From positions 8,060,001 to 8,124,000 of the forward strand of contig NZ_QUMQ01000001.1 of NCBI RefSeq assembly GCF_003387075.1: a stretch of DNA of 64,000 nt. The letters are read 5' to 3'. Within the stretch, counting starts at the first letter, position 1. Every line of letters begins with the position of its first letter. Of the stretch, positions 1 to 8,931 are shown piece after piece. Source of the stretch: Asanoa ferruginea. GTDB lineage: Bacteria; Actinomycetota; Actinomycetes; Mycobacteriales; Micromonosporaceae. The position numbers were made by a program, and so were the translations under genes. The notes under the pieces were generated by a model. That model saw nothing but the letters and a program-made list of their open reading frames with translations. It did no database searches and was not told the origin of the DNA.

Positions 1-1
1 G

Positions 2-55
2 GAGACGGCGGCCGGCGACGGACCCGAGTCCACTTCAGACGGCGCGGACAGCTAA
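2..55 (+). CDS. 3' end of an upstream gene, cut by the window edge
   Basis: An open frame enters from the left edge and ends at a TAA 15 bases before the next start. The visible tail is acidic and rich in Ser, Gly and Ala (ends GADS). It could be the C-terminus of an ABC ATPase, because the next gene is an FtsX-type permease and such permeases usually follow their ATPase. Too little is visible to assign a function. Confidence 0.45.
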   Translation, partial: ETAAGDGPESTSDGADS

Positions 56-70
56 AGGCGGGCGGGTCAG

Positions 71-2623
71 ATGTTCAGGTCCATGTTGCGCGGTCTGCTG
101 ACGCACAAGCTGCGGCTGGCGCTCTCCGCGCTGGCCGTCATCCTCGGCACGATGTTCATCTCCGCCGCCTTCGTAGCCGGCGACACCTTCTCGCAGGGCT
201 TCACCGCCCTCTTCTCGACCGTCAACCGTGACATCGACGTCGAGGTCACCGCCAAGGACACCACCCCGGGCGGCCAGCAGCAGCAGTTCGGCAGCCCGAC
301 CGCGTTGCTCGACCAGAAAGACGTCGACACCGTCAGCAAGGTCGACGGGGTCGAGAAGGTCACGCCCGGCGTGTTCTCGGCCGGCGCCCGGGTCATCGGC
401 ACCGACGGCAAGGTGATTGGCGGGAACGGGCCACCACAACAGGGGATCGCCTGGCAGAACGACGATCCGCTGATTCAGCTTCGCCAGGGGCGACCCCCGG
501 CCGCCGACAACGAGATCGCCATCAACCAAGGGCTGGCGGAAACCGGCGGGTTCTCGCTCGGCGGCACCGCTGATGTGATCACGTTGCAGCCGCGGACGCC
601 GTACAAAATTGTCGGGATCTTTGGGTTTCCGGGTGATCGGCCCTCGCTTGCCGGGGAGACCACCGTGGCGTTCACGCTCGCCCAGGCGCAGCTTGTGTTG
701 CTCAACGCGCCCGGCATGTTCACCAGCATCGACGCCACCGCCGCCGCAGGGGTGAGCGACACCGTGTTGCGCGATCGGATCGCGGCCGCCCTGCCCAACG
801 AGGTGGTGCGGACCGGGGCGCAGGTTGCCGAGGAGCAGCAGAGTGCCACCTCCAGCTTCGTCAACATCCTGAAGACCGGGCTGGTGGTGTTCGCGCTGAT
901 CGGCATGTTCACCGGCGCGTTTCTCATCTTCAACACGTTCTCGATGCTGGTCGCGCAGCGGACCCGGGAGCTTGCTCTCTATCGGTCCTTCGGGGCGAGT
1001 CGGGGGCAGGTCAACCGGTCCGTGCTGGCCGAGTCGGTGCTGCTCGGGCTCGCCGCCAGCATTGTCGGGCTCGGGCTCGGGATCCTGGTCGGCTACATCC
1101 TCAACAAGGCGTTGCAGTCGTTCATCGACGCCAGCCTTCCGGTGAGTGGTGTGGTCGTGCGGGCCTACGCCGTGATCTCGACCCTGCTCGTCGGCACCGC
1201 GTTCACCGTCGTCGCCGCGCTGATCCCGGCGCTGCGGGCCAGCCGGGTACCGCCGATCGCGGCCATGCGCGAAGCCGTCACCCCCGACAAGCCGCTCACC
1301 CGGCTCACCATCGCCGGCGCGGTCATCCTCGCCGCCGGGGCGCTGTTGCTCGGGCTCGGCGTCGGGCATGTGGGCAACCCGCCGAAATGGCTGACACTGG
1401 GCATCGGCTCGGCGCTGTGCTTCCTCGGCGTCGCGCTGCTCGCCCCGATCATCTCCCGGCCGCTGACCACCGCCGCCGGGAAGGCGTTCGCCTGGTCGGC
1501 GCCGGGGCAGATCGGGGCCCGCAACACCGGGCGCAATCCCCGCCGGACCGCCGTCACCGCCGCCGCCCTGATGATCGGGGTGGCGCTGGCGACCGGCGCC
1601 GGCGTGTTCGCCCAGTCGGCCAAGGCCGGCATCAGCAACGCGTTCGAGCGCGACGTCAACGCGCAGCTCGCGGTGACCACCAGTTTCAGCAACGGGCCGG
1701 GCGCCGCGGCCGGGTTCCCGCCGCAGCTGGAACAGACAATGGCGGCATTGCCAGGTGTACGCACGGCGGTGGCGCTGCGCGGCGACACCGTCAACCTCAA
1801 CGGCAGTGACCGGTTCGTGCAGGCCGGCGACGCGCAGGCAGCGTCGACGATCTTCAACCTCCAGCCGGTCGCGGGGAACGTGCGCCAGCTCAATCCGGGT
1901 GAGGCGCTGCTCGACCAGGACACCGCCAACGCGCTGCACGTCGGCGTCGGCAATACCGTGACCATGCGGACCGCGCGCGGGCAGCCGGTCGGGCTCGACG
2001 TGGTCGGCATCTTCAAGCCCAACCAGGCGATCTCGAGCTCGCTGATCAGCAGCGCCGACGCGGGTGGGTTCCGGTCGCCGTTCGCGCAGTCGGGGTTCGT
2101 GCAGGTCGACAGCGACAGCCAGGTGCCGCAGGTGCGCGCCGAGCTGGACAAGCTGTTCGCCGACAACCCCGAGGTCACCGTCAACGACCAGTCGCAGCTC
2201 ATCGACCAGGCCAACAACTTCGTCGACATCCTGCTCGGCATCGTCAACACCCTGCTGGCGCTGACGATCATCGTGGCCGTCCTCGGCGTCGTGAACACGC
2301 TGCTGCTGTCGGTCTTCGAACGCACCCGGGAGCTCGGGCTGATCCGCGCGGTCGGGATGAGCCGGAGCCAGGTCGCCCGGATGATCACTGTCGAGTCGGT
2401 GCTGATCTCGGTGTTCGGTGCCGCGCTGGGGATCGTGATCGGCGTCGGGCTGGGCGTCTCGATCGTGGCGGCGCTGGGTGACGAGTTCCTGTCGCTGACC
2501 GTGCCCTGGACGTACCTCGTGATCACTTTGGCTCTGGCCGTGCTCGCCGGTGCCATCGCGGCGGTGTTGCCGGCCATCCGCGCTGCCCGGCTCAACGTCC
2601 TTCAAGCCATCGCGTACGAGTAG
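71..2623 (+). CDS. FtsX/MacB-type ABC transporter permease
   Basis: An 850-residue membrane protein with the duplicated FtsX layout seen in large actinobacterial permeases. A first membrane helix lies at about residues 14-38, followed by a large extracytoplasmic domain. A helix block spans about 270-400, a middle block lies near 410-465, a second extracytoplasmic domain spans about 515-710, and three helices close the protein at about 715-850. The signatures QRTRELALYRSFGASRGQV and FERTRELGLIRAVGMSRSQV are the coupling-helix motifs of the two halves. It is the paralogue of the permease at 3543-6080. The likely role is ATP-driven export or extraction of a lipid, peptide or lipoprotein at the cell membrane. 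The substrate cannot be read from sequence. Confidence 0.9.
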   Translation: MFRSMLRGLLTHKLRLALSALAVILGTMFISAAFVAGDTFSQGFTALFSTVNRDIDVEVTAKDTTPGGQQQQFGSPTALLDQKDVDTVSKVDGVEKVTPGVFSAGARVIGTDGKVIGGNGPPQQGIAWQNDDPLIQLRQGRPPAADNEIAINQGLAETGGFSLGGTADVITLQPRTPYKIVGIFGFPGDRPSLAGETTVAFTLAQAQLVLLNAPGMFTSIDATAAAGVSDTVLRDRIAAALPNEVVRTGAQVAEEQQSATSSFVNILKTGLVVFALIGMFTGAFLIFNTFSMLVAQRTRELALYRSFGASRGQVNRSVLAESVLLGLAASIVGLGLGILVGYILNKALQSFIDASLPVSGVVVRAYAVISTLLVGTAFTVVAALIPALRASRVPPIAAMREAVTPDKPLTRLTIAGAVILAAGALLLGLGVGHVGNPPKWLTLGIGSALCFLGVALLAPIISRPLTTAAGKAFAWSAPGQIGARNTGRNPRRTAVTAAALMIGVALATGAGVFAQSAKAGISNAFERDVNAQLAVTTSFSNGPGAAAGFPPQLEQTMAALPGVRTAVALRGDTVNLNGSDRFVQAGDAQAASTIFNLQPVAGNVRQLNPGEALLDQDTANALHVGVGNTVTMRTARGQPVGLDVVGIFKPNQAISSSLISSADAGGFRSPFAQSGFVQVDSDSQVPQVRAELDKLFADNPEVTVNDQSQLIDQANNFVDILLGIVNTLLALTIIVAVLGVVNTLLLSVFERTRELGLIRAVGMSRSQVARMITVESVLISVFGAALGIVIGVGLGVSIVAALGDEFLSLTVPWTYLVITLALAVLAGAIAAVLPAIRAARLNVLQAIAYE

Positions 2624-2737
2624 GGGTAAGGGACAAACCCTGAGGTCGGGTACGGGTTACCCGCACCGGAAAATCCGCCTGGCCTCCACCGCGGGGCGGA
2701 CGAAACCGCTTGACCCCCTCCGCGAGCATGGAACATG

Positions 2738-2764
2738 CCGGCCGGACCGCTGTGGTCCGGCCGG
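2738..2764. promoter_or_regulatory. Perfect 11-bp inverted repeat before the ABC ATPase gene
   Basis: The arms are CCGGCCGGACC and GGTCCGGCCGG around a 5-base GCTGT loop, ending about 30 bases before the GTG start at 2794. No T-run follows. It could be an operator, an attenuating hairpin or a weak terminator for the upstream permease. The hairpin after the second permease (6098-6127) has almost the same stem core. Confidence 0.5.
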
Positions 2765-2793
2765 ACCATGACCTGTTGACGAGGGGGAACCAG

Positions 2794-3543
2794 GTGACGG
2801 CGACGGCCAGCGACTCGGTGGCGGCCCGTGCGAACGACGTGTGGAAGGTGTACGGCAGTGGCGAGGCGGAGGTGGTCGCGCTCCGGGGGGTGAGCGTCAC
2901 CTTCCAGCGCGGTGTCTACACCGCGATCATGGGGCCGTCCGGCTCCGGCAAGTCGACGCTGATGCACTGCCTGGCCGGGCTCGACTCGGTGACCAAGGGC
3001 GACGTGCACATCGGTGACACCCGGGTGACCGGGCTCGGTGACGCCGGCCTGACCCGGTTGCGCCGCGACAAGGTTGGCTTCATCTTCCAGCAGTTCAACC
3101 TCCTGCCGACACTGTCGGCGAAGGAGAACATCCTGCTGCCGCTGTCGATCGCGGGACGCCAGCCCGACCAGGCGTGGTTCGACACCGTGATCAAGACGGT
3201 GGCGCTCCAGGACCGGCTCGGCCACCGGCCGGCCCAGCTCTCCGGCGGGCAGCAGCAGCGGGTCGCCTGCGCCCGCGCGCTCGTCGCCCGGCCCGAGGTC
3301 ATCTTCGCGGACGAGCCGACCGGCAACCTCGACTCGCGCTCGGGCGCCGACGTGCTCGGGTTCCTGCGTGACTCGGTGAAGACGCACGCCCAGACGATCG
3401 TCATGGTCACCCACGACCCAGTGGCCGCGTCCTACGCCGACCGGGTCATCTTCCTGGCCGACGGTTCCGTGGTCGACGAGTTGCACGACCCGACGCCCGA
3501 CATGGTCCTCGACCGGATGAAGAAGCTCGAGGTGGCACGCTGA
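2794..3543 (+). CDS. LolD/MacB-type ABC transporter ATP-binding protein
   Basis: A 249-residue ATPase. Visible motifs in order are Walker A (GPSGSGKST), the Q-loop (FIFQQFNLLP), the ABC signature (LSGGQQQRVACARAL), Walker B with catalytic Glu (VIFADEPTG) and the H-loop His (VTHDP). The FNLLPTLSAKEN stretch is typical of the LolD/MacB/FtsE class that powers FtsX permeases. I chose the GTG at 2794 because a GAGGGGG ribosome-binding site precedes it. An in-frame ATG at 2710 would add 28 residues lying across an inverted repeat. The stop overlaps the next permease start (TGATG), so the two are translationally coupled. Confidence 0.93.
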   Translation: MTATASDSVAARANDVWKVYGSGEAEVVALRGVSVTFQRGVYTAIMGPSGSGKSTLMHCLAGLDSVTKGDVHIGDTRVTGLGDAGLTRLRRDKVGFIFQQFNLLPTLSAKENILLPLSIAGRQPDQAWFDTVIKTVALQDRLGHRPAQLSGGQQQRVACARALVARPEVIFADEPTGNLDSRSGADVLGFLRDSVKTHAQTIVMVTHDPVAASYADRVIFLADGSVVDELHDPTPDMVLDRMKKLEVAR

Positions 3544-6080
3544 TGTTGCGCGCCACGCTCAAGAGCCTGATGGCCCGCAAGGTCCGCCTGGTCCTGTCGG
3601 GCCTGGCGGTCGTGCTCGGCGTCATGTTCGTCGCCGGCTCGTTCGTGCTCACCGACACGCTGTCCCGGTCGTTCGACTCGATCTTCTCCGACGTCTACTC
3701 GCAGACCGACGTGACCGTGAAGGGCAAGCCCAAGGTCGAGGTCGGCGAGATGGACGGCGAGACGGTGCCGGCCACGATCCCGGCCTCCGCGGTCGACGAC
3801 GTGGCCGCGCTGCCCGGCGTCGCGCAGGCGCAGGGTGTGGTCGCGGCCGACGGTGCCCGGCTGATCGGCAGCAACGGCAAGGTGGTCGCGTCGTCCGGGC
3901 CGCCGCGGATCGGCGAGAACTGGGTCGGCGAGAACGACATGATCAAGCTGCGCGAGGGGCGCGGCCCGACCGCCGACGACGAGATCGTGATCAACGTCGG
4001 GCTGGCCGAGGCGGCCAAGGTGAAGGTCGGCGACCAGGTCGGCGTGCTGACGCTCGAGCCCAAGAAGATGTTCACCATCGTCGGCACGTTCGGCTACAGC
4101 GGCGACCGCGACAGCATCGGCGGCGCCAACGAGGTCGCGTTCACCAACCCGGTGGCGCAGAAGCTGATGCTCGGCGAGACCGGCGTGTTCAGCAGCATCG
4201 ACGTGCGTGCCACCGACGGCACCAGCCCGGCCGAGCTCAAGCAGCGGGTGGCGGGCGCGCTCGGCGCCGACTACACCGTGCGGACCGGCGACGAGGCGGC
4301 CGCCGACGACGCGAAGGGGCTGAAGGGCTTCCTCGGCTTCTTCAACAACATCCTGCTCGGCTTCGCCGGCATCGCGCTGTTCGTCGGCATCTTCCTGATC
4401 ATCAACACGTTCTCGATCGTGGTCGCCCAGCGCACGAAGGAACTCGCCCTCCTCCGGGCGATCGGCGCGGGCCGGCGGCAGGTGATCAACTCCGTGCTCA
4501 CCGAGGCGGTGATCGTCGGCCTGGTCGCGTCGGTGATCGGCCTCGGCGCCGGCATCGGTGTCGGCGCCTTGCTCGCCTACCTGTTCAGCACGTTCTCCGG
4601 CGGGCTGACCCTGGCCGGGCTCGGCGTGCCGCCCGCCGCGATCATCGCGTCGTTCGCGGTCGGCCTGGTGGTCACCGTGATCGCGGCGATCGTGCCGGCC
4701 ATCCGGGCCTCCCGGATCCCGCCGATCGCCGCGATGCAGGACGTCGCGACGCCGGACCGCCCGCTGACCCGGGTCACCGTCATCGGCGCGGTGGTCACCG
4801 CGATCGCCGCGGCCCTGCTCGCGGTCGGCCTGTTCGGGTCCGGCAGCCTGCTGCTGGTCGCCGGCGGCGTGCTGCTCGCGTTCATCGGGGTGGCCCTGCT
4901 GACGCCGCTGCTCAGCCGCCCGGTCGTCGGGCTGCTCGGCCGGGTGTTCGCCTGGTCGGTGCCGGGCAAGCTGGGCCGGCTCAACTCCGGCCGCAACCCG
5001 CGCCGCACCGCGATCACGGCCGCCGCGCTGATGGTCGGCATCGCGCTCGTCACCAGCGTCGGCGTGATCGTCTCGTCGGCCAAGACCAGCATCGCCAGCG
5101 CGGTCGAGTCGACCGACGCCCAGTTGATCATCATGGGCGAGCAGAACAGCCCGCAGCCACCGACGTTCGACCCGGCGGTCATCGACCGGGCCAAGCAGGT
5201 GCCCGGGGTGCGCGAGGTGGTCGGCGTGGCATCCGACCTGGCCACGGTCAACGGCAAGCGGGAGTTCGTCACCTCGGTGACCGACGCGGCGCCGGTGCAG
5301 AGCATGTGGCACAGCACCGCGGTCGCCGGATCGATCTCGGCACAGGGCCCCGACCAGGTGATCGTCAACGAGCAGTCGGCGACCGACAACGGCTGGTCGA
5401 TCGGCTCGGTGCTGACGGTCCAGCTACCCCGGGGCGAGCAACACCGCTACACGGTCAGCGGCATCGCGCCGACCGACAAGTCGATCGGCGAGATCATGCT
5501 GCCGGCGGCCGCGATGCGGGACTTCGCGCAGCCGGCCCCGTTCGCCGGCTACATCCGGCTCGACGACGGCACCTCGGTCGCGTCGGTGCAGCCGCAGATC
5601 GAGGCGCTGGTCGCTGACAGTCCCGAGGTCTCGGTGGTCGACCAGGCGGCCTACATCGAGCAGCAGAAGGGTCAGGTCAACCAGATCCTGATCATGATCC
5701 AGATCCTGCTCGCGCTGGCCATCCTGATCGCGGTGCTCGGCATCATCAACACGCTGGCGCTGTCGGTCATGGAGCGGACCCGGGAGCTGGGCCTGCTCCG
5801 CGCGATCGGCCTGAGCCGCGCTGCGACCACCTGGATGATCACGGTCGAAGCGGTGGTGATCTCGGTGTTCGGCGCGCTGCTGGGCGTCGTGGTCGGCACC
5901 GGGCTGGGCGCCGCGGTGGTGCGCGCCCTGCGTGACCAGGGCTTCACCGACTTCACCCTGCCCTGGGGCACGATGCTGCTCTACCTGGGCGTCGCGGCCC
6001 TGGTGGGTGTCGTGGCGGCGATCCTGCCGTCGATCCGTGCGGCCCGACTCAACGTGCTGGGGGCCATCGCACATGAGTAG
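3543..6080 (+). CDS. FtsX/MacB-type ABC transporter permease
   Basis: An 845-residue paralogue of the permease at 71-2623, sharing its start (MLRATLKSLMARKVRLVLSG) and layout: one N-terminal helix, a large outer domain, paired helix blocks and three C-terminal helices. Coupling motifs are AQRTKELALLRAIGAGRRQV and MERTRELGLLRAIGLSRAA. The ATG overlaps the ATPase stop by one base. With the ATPase it forms a complete exporter. Whether the first permease belongs to the same complex or to an earlier transporter is unclear, because a 170-bp gap containing an inverted repeat separates them. Confidence 0.92.
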   Translation: MLRATLKSLMARKVRLVLSGLAVVLGVMFVAGSFVLTDTLSRSFDSIFSDVYSQTDVTVKGKPKVEVGEMDGETVPATIPASAVDDVAALPGVAQAQGVVAADGARLIGSNGKVVASSGPPRIGENWVGENDMIKLREGRGPTADDEIVINVGLAEAAKVKVGDQVGVLTLEPKKMFTIVGTFGYSGDRDSIGGANEVAFTNPVAQKLMLGETGVFSSIDVRATDGTSPAELKQRVAGALGADYTVRTGDEAAADDAKGLKGFLGFFNNILLGFAGIALFVGIFLIINTFSIVVAQRTKELALLRAIGAGRRQVINSVLTEAVIVGLVASVIGLGAGIGVGALLAYLFSTFSGGLTLAGLGVPPAAIIASFAVGLVVTVIAAIVPAIRASRIPPIAAMQDVATPDRPLTRVTVIGAVVTAIAAALLAVGLFGSGSLLLVAGGVLLAFIGVALLTPLLSRPVVGLLGRVFAWSVPGKLGRLNSGRNPRRTAITAAALMVGIALVTSVGVIVSSAKTSIASAVESTDAQLIIMGEQNSPQPPTFDPAVIDRAKQVPGVREVVGVASDLATVNGKREFVTSVTDAAPVQSMWHSTAVAGSISAQGPDQVIVNEQSATDNGWSIGSVLTVQLPRGEQHRYTVSGIAPTDKSIGEIMLPAAAMRDFAQPAPFAGYIRLDDGTSVASVQPQIEALVADSPEVSVVDQAAYIEQQKGQVNQILIMIQILLALAILIAVLGIINTLALSVMERTRELGLLRAIGLSRAATTWMITVEAVVISVFGALLGVVVGTGLGAAVVRALRDQGFTDFTLPWGTMLLYLGVAALVGVVAAILPSIRAARLNVLGAIAHE

Positions 6081-6097
6081 CAGCCGCTAGGGGGAAC

Positions 6098-6127
6098 GGG
6101 CCGGACCGGGGAAACTCGGTCCGGCCC
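6098..6127. terminator. Hairpin terminator between convergent genes
   Basis: A perfect 11-bp stem (GGGCCGGACCG / CGGTCCGGCCC) around an 8-base loop, placed between the stop of the permease and the stop of the opposing HAD gene. Its position suits a bidirectional terminator. There is no U-tract, as is common in GC-rich actinobacteria. Confidence 0.75.
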
Positions 6128-6134
6128 GACGCCG

Positions 6135-6830
6135 TTACGGCGTCGGCACCGACCGGGACGCCAGCGCCGCGAGCAGCGGCAGGTCGACGTCGGTCAGGCT
6201 GTCCACGATGTGTACGCCGCGGCGCGGGGCGACCGCCGCGTCGTGTGGAACGGCGATCACCGCCGCTCCCGCCGCGAGGGCGCTCGTGACGCCCACCGGA
6301 GAGTCTTCGATCGCGACGCAGCGGCTGCTCGGCGCGCCGAGCAGCCGCGCGGCCATCAGGTAGGGCTCGGGGTCCGGCTTGCCCGCCGTGACCTCGTCGC
6401 CGCAGACGACCGCGTCGAACCAGGTCCGCAGCCCGAGCACGTCGAGCGCGATGTCGACGAGGAAGCGGCCCGTGTTGGTGACCAGCGCGGTCGGGATACC
6501 GGCGTCGCGGGTCGCCGCCAGCAACTCCCGGGCACCCGGGCGCCAACGCAACTCGGTCTGGTAGAGCTCGGCCATCCGCCGGATCAGCCAGGCAGCGCTC
6601 TCGTCGCCGTCGCGCCAGGGCTGGTCGATGTCGGCGTGCAGGATCTCCATCGAGCTGTCCATGCTGCCGCCGACCATCGCCAGGCGGGCCGGGTCGGAGA
6701 GTTCCCCGCCGTAGGAGCGGGCCAGCTCGCGAAGCCCGATGTCCCAGACCCGCTCGCTGTCGAGCAGCGTGCCGTCCATGTCGAACAGCACAGCCGCGGG
6801 CTGGTCAGGGCCCTGCACCACATCAGTCAT
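6135..6830 (-). CDS. HAD-superfamily phosphatase, beta-phosphoglucomutase-like
   Basis: About 231 residues with the HAD motifs in order: motif I FDMDGTLLDS (nucleophile and acid/base Asp), motif II VTNTG, motif III Lys in AGKPDPEPYL, and motif IV IEDSPVGVTSALAAG. The cap domain between motifs I and II is helical, as in subclass IA. Related enzymes dephosphorylate sugar phosphates or similar small metabolites, and the real substrate is unknown. The start MTDVVQ at 6830 is preferred over an upstream in-frame start that would add 13 residues. It stands alone, transcribed towards the ABC genes. Confidence 0.85.
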   Translation of the reverse strand: MTDVVQGPDQPAAVLFDMDGTLLDSERVWDIGLRELARSYGGELSDPARLAMVGGSMDSSMEILHADIDQPWRDGDESAAWLIRRMAELYQTELRWRPGARELLAATRDAGIPTALVTNTGRFLVDIALDVLGLRTWFDAVVCGDEVTAGKPDPEPYLMAARLLGAPSSRCVAIEDSPVGVTSALAAGAAVIAVPHDAAVAPRRGVHIVDSLTDVDLPLLAALASRSVPTP

Positions 6831-7011
6831 CAGGACGAGTATCGCCCGGATGGCACCGCCGCCCGGCATCGGCGCCCCGGCCGGTGGCGAACCTCACCCA
6901 CCCAGGAGATCGACGTCAAGCCGCGTTCACCGGGTGTTCGCCCGGGGTACTGGTTGTGCCACCCGTGGACAATGAGGAGCCTGTGGTGGGCGAGCGAAAG
7001 GGGACGTCGCG

Positions 7012-7719
7012 ATGACCAGACCCGTGGTGGTGCGGGTGCTCGCCCTGCTGGCGGCCGGGGCGGTCGCGCTCGCCTGCGGCCTCGGGGAAGCCGGGGCGCC
7101 GCCCGAAGAGGACCCGCCGGCATCGAGCCGCAGCACCGAAGACGGCACGATGACCGCCGAAGAGTTCAAGAGTGACATCCAGGATGCGAAAAGCTCGGCC
7201 GAGTCCTACTGGGCCGATCGGTTCGAGCAGTCCGGCGAGCGGTTCCGCCCGGTCCGCCAGGTCGTCCCCTACACCCGCGACGGCGAGGTCGACTGCGGTG
7301 GCGAGCCGGTGCCCCGCAACAACGCCGTCTACTGCCCCGACGGCGACTTCATCGCCTACGACATCAACTTCGCCGTCGCCGCGTTCCAGAAGGTCGGCGA
7401 CGCCTTTCTCTACTACCTGCTCGGCCACGAATACGCCCACGCGATCCAGGCCCGGCTCGGCATCGAGCACCGGCTGACCATCGACCACGAGCTCCAGGCC
7501 GACTGCATGGCCGGCGCCTACCTCGGCGACTCGGTGAAGGCCAAGACCCTGAGCGTCGACGACGGCGACCTCGACGAGTTCCAGCGCGGCCTGCTCGCCG
7601 TCGGTGACGACCCGAGCGTGCCGTGGTTCACGCCGGGCGCACACGGCACCGCCGAGCAGCGCACCGAGTCGTTCTTCCTCGGCTACGAGAAGTCTCTGGC
7701 CGCCTGCGACCTCAACTGA
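7012..7719 (+). CDS. Secreted neutral zinc metallopeptidase (YpfJ-like)
   Basis: A 235-residue protein. The N-terminus is a hydrophobic export signal (about residues 4-21) ending ALAC, so Cys22 could be lipidated, though the lipobox is weak. The catalytic HExxH is HEYAH at 139-143, followed by HELQADCMAGAYLG, the typical second part of the putative neutral zinc metallopeptidase family, in which the Glu supplies the third metal ligand. An AAAGGGG ribosome-binding site precedes the ATG. It is probably exported and attached to the membrane; the substrate is unknown. It is not clearly in an operon. Confidence 0.85.
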   Translation: MTRPVVVRVLALLAAGAVALACGLGEAGAPPEEDPPASSRSTEDGTMTAEEFKSDIQDAKSSAESYWADRFEQSGERFRPVRQVVPYTRDGEVDCGGEPVPRNNAVYCPDGDFIAYDINFAVAAFQKVGDAFLYYLLGHEYAHAIQARLGIEHRLTIDHELQADCMAGAYLGDSVKAKTLSVDDGDLDEFQRGLLAVGDDPSVPWFTPGAHGTAEQRTESFFLGYEKSLAACDLN

Positions 7720-7776
7720 GGTCGGCACACGTCTTGCTTCCTGCTGGTCACCCCCGGACCGGCAGGAGGATGCGCG

Positions 7777-7833
7777 ATGACCGCGCCTACCGGGTCGACG
7801 GTGCGGCACGAGCTGACGCTCACGGGCAGGTGA
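7777..7833 (+). CDS. Possible 18-residue ORF with a strong ribosome-binding site
   Basis: A short frame (MTAPTGSTVRHELTLTGR) is preceded by GGCAGGAGG at a good distance from its ATG. It ends inside the 3' end of the opposing VOC gene. It may be a small peptide gene or the leftover start of a deleted gene whose body was lost when the VOC gene came to lie next to it. Nothing else supports translation. Confidence 0.25.
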   Translation: MTAPTGSTVRHELTLTGR

Positions 7834-8221
7834 GCTCGGCCTCGAAGCCGTCGGCGTCTTCCAGATAGGCACCGTAGGTGTCGGGGCCGCCGGCGTGCGG
7901 ATGGCGGTCGGGGAACAGCAGCGCCCAGCCGTGCTTGGGCGACTCGTCGACCAGCGCGTCGAGCTCGGCCCGGGTCGCCACGTGGAAGGCCAGGTGGTTG
8001 AGCCCGGGCCGGAGGCGGTCGTGGGTTTCGGCGCTGAGCGCGGGCGACTGCTCGACCACCACATAGGTTGCGCCGAGCCGCCAGCTCCGGCCGCCGGGCC
8101 AGTCCTGGAATCCCTCGTAGCCGAGCGCGCCGAGCAGCCAGCCCCAACTGGTCACCGCTCGGCCGAGGTCGGGGACCCAGAGCTCGACGTGGTGCAGCGT
8201 GCCGGTCGGTGCTTCGCTCAT
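7820..8221 (-). CDS. VOC (glyoxalase/bleomycin-resistance) family protein
   Basis: A 133-residue protein with the VOC fold pattern. It starts HHVELWVPDLGRAVTSWGWLLGALGY, contains LNHLAFHVATRAELDALV in the second module, and ends with GAYLEDADGFEAEL, where the Glu is a usual metal ligand. These metal-dependent enzymes or binding proteins act on many small substrates; the specific one cannot be told. It is divergent from a TetR gene only 45 bases away, so the TetR protein is a reasonable candidate for its regulator. Confidence 0.8.
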   Translation of the reverse strand: MSEAPTGTLHHVELWVPDLGRAVTSWGWLLGALGYEGFQDWPGGRSWRLGATYVVVEQSPALSAETHDRLRPGLNHLAFHVATRAELDALVDESPKHGWALLFPDRHPHAGGPDTYGAYLEDADGFEAELTCP

Positions 8222-8255
8222 CGGCCCATTCTCGTACCCCCGCTGTGGTGGCGGT

Positions 8256-8261
8256 TAGGCT
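8256..8261 (+). promoter_or_regulatory. -10 box of a leaderless TetR promoter
   Basis: TAGGCT lies five bases before the GTG start of the TetR gene, and no ribosome-binding site is visible. This fits a leaderless transcript (TANNNT then about 6 bases then RTG). Confidence 0.5.
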
Positions 8262-8266
8262 GAGTC

Positions 8267-8791
8267 GTGCGAGCAGACGCGGAGCGCAATCGGGCACGCA
8301 TCCTCGCCGCCGCCGAGGAGGTCTTCGCCGAGCAGGGCGCGTCCGCCTCCACCGACGAGGTCGCCGCCCGGGCCGGCGTCGCGATCGGCACGGTGTTCCG
8401 GCACTTCCCCACCAAAGACGACCTGCTCCGGGCGATCATGAAGAACCTGCTCGTGCGATTGGTCGACGAGGTCGGCACGCTGGCCGACGCCGACGGTGGC
8501 ACCGCGTTCTACCGCTTTTTCGCGGGCCTGGTGGCGGAGGCGGCGGCCAAGCGGGCCGTGGTCGAGCTGCTCGGCTTTCCGGTCGACTCGTTGGACGGCT
8601 TCACCGACGCCGTCGCGCGGCTGCTGGCCACCGGGCAGGCAGCGGGCACCGTCCGCGCCGACGTCGGCGTGCCGGCGACGATGGCGCTGCTGACCAGCAC
8701 GGTGCAGGGCGCGCTGCACGGCGGCTGGGACGCCGACCTCCAGCAGCGCACCCTCGACATCGTGTTCGCGGGGTTCAGGCCGTCCAATTAG
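8267..8791 (+). CDS. TetR-family transcriptional regulator
   Basis: A 174-residue regulator. The N-terminal helix-turn-helix reads ILAAAEEVFAEQGASASTDEVAARAGVAIGTVFRHFPTKDDLL, a classical TetR DNA-binding domain at about residues 8-55. The C-terminal ligand domain (about 70-174) resembles the TetR_C group with a GFxxSN-like end. The GTG start at 8267 seems leaderless. It is transcribed away from the VOC gene and probably represses itself and that neighbour in response to a small hydrophobic ligand; this target is inferred from position only. Confidence 0.87.
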   Translation: MRADAERNRARILAAAEEVFAEQGASASTDEVAARAGVAIGTVFRHFPTKDDLLRAIMKNLLVRLVDEVGTLADADGGTAFYRFFAGLVAEAAAKRAVVELLGFPVDSLDGFTDAVARLLATGQAAGTVRADVGVPATMALLTSTVQGALHGGWDADLQQRTLDIVFAGFRPSN

Positions 8792-8833
8792 GACGAGAAG
8801 CGTCGCGCTGGTCGAGGCCGGCTCCGCGACCGT

Positions 8834-8847
8834 CCGCCGTCCGGCGG
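8834..8847. terminator. Weak hairpin between TetR and MFS genes
   Basis: CCGCC-GTCC-GGCGG sits in the 140-bp gap between convergent genes. It is short and GC-only, so its role as a terminator is tentative. The rest of the gap has no convincing gene. Confidence 0.3.
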
Positions 8848-8931
8848 CACGGCGACAGTGGCCGGCTTCGATGCTCGGCCGGCTCTACCACCTCTGGTGG
8901 CTGTCGGTCCCGGCGCGGATGATGGTGCCGC

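Noticed and set aside
35-2605. Long antisense frame opposite the first permease, and similar frames opposite 3432-5312, 15530-18172, 46370-49054, 49753-52230 and 57854-60763
   Set aside because: These are products of high third-position GC. Their translations are Arg/Gly/Asp/His-rich without family motifs, while the opposite strands encode clear proteins.
8848-8931. Short frame (MLGRLYHLWWLSVPAR...) in the TetR/MFS gap as a gene remnant
   Set aside because: It looks somewhat protein-like at its start but has no ribosome-binding site, turns into Arg/Pro-rich sequence, and overlaps the MFS gene end. The evidence is too weak.
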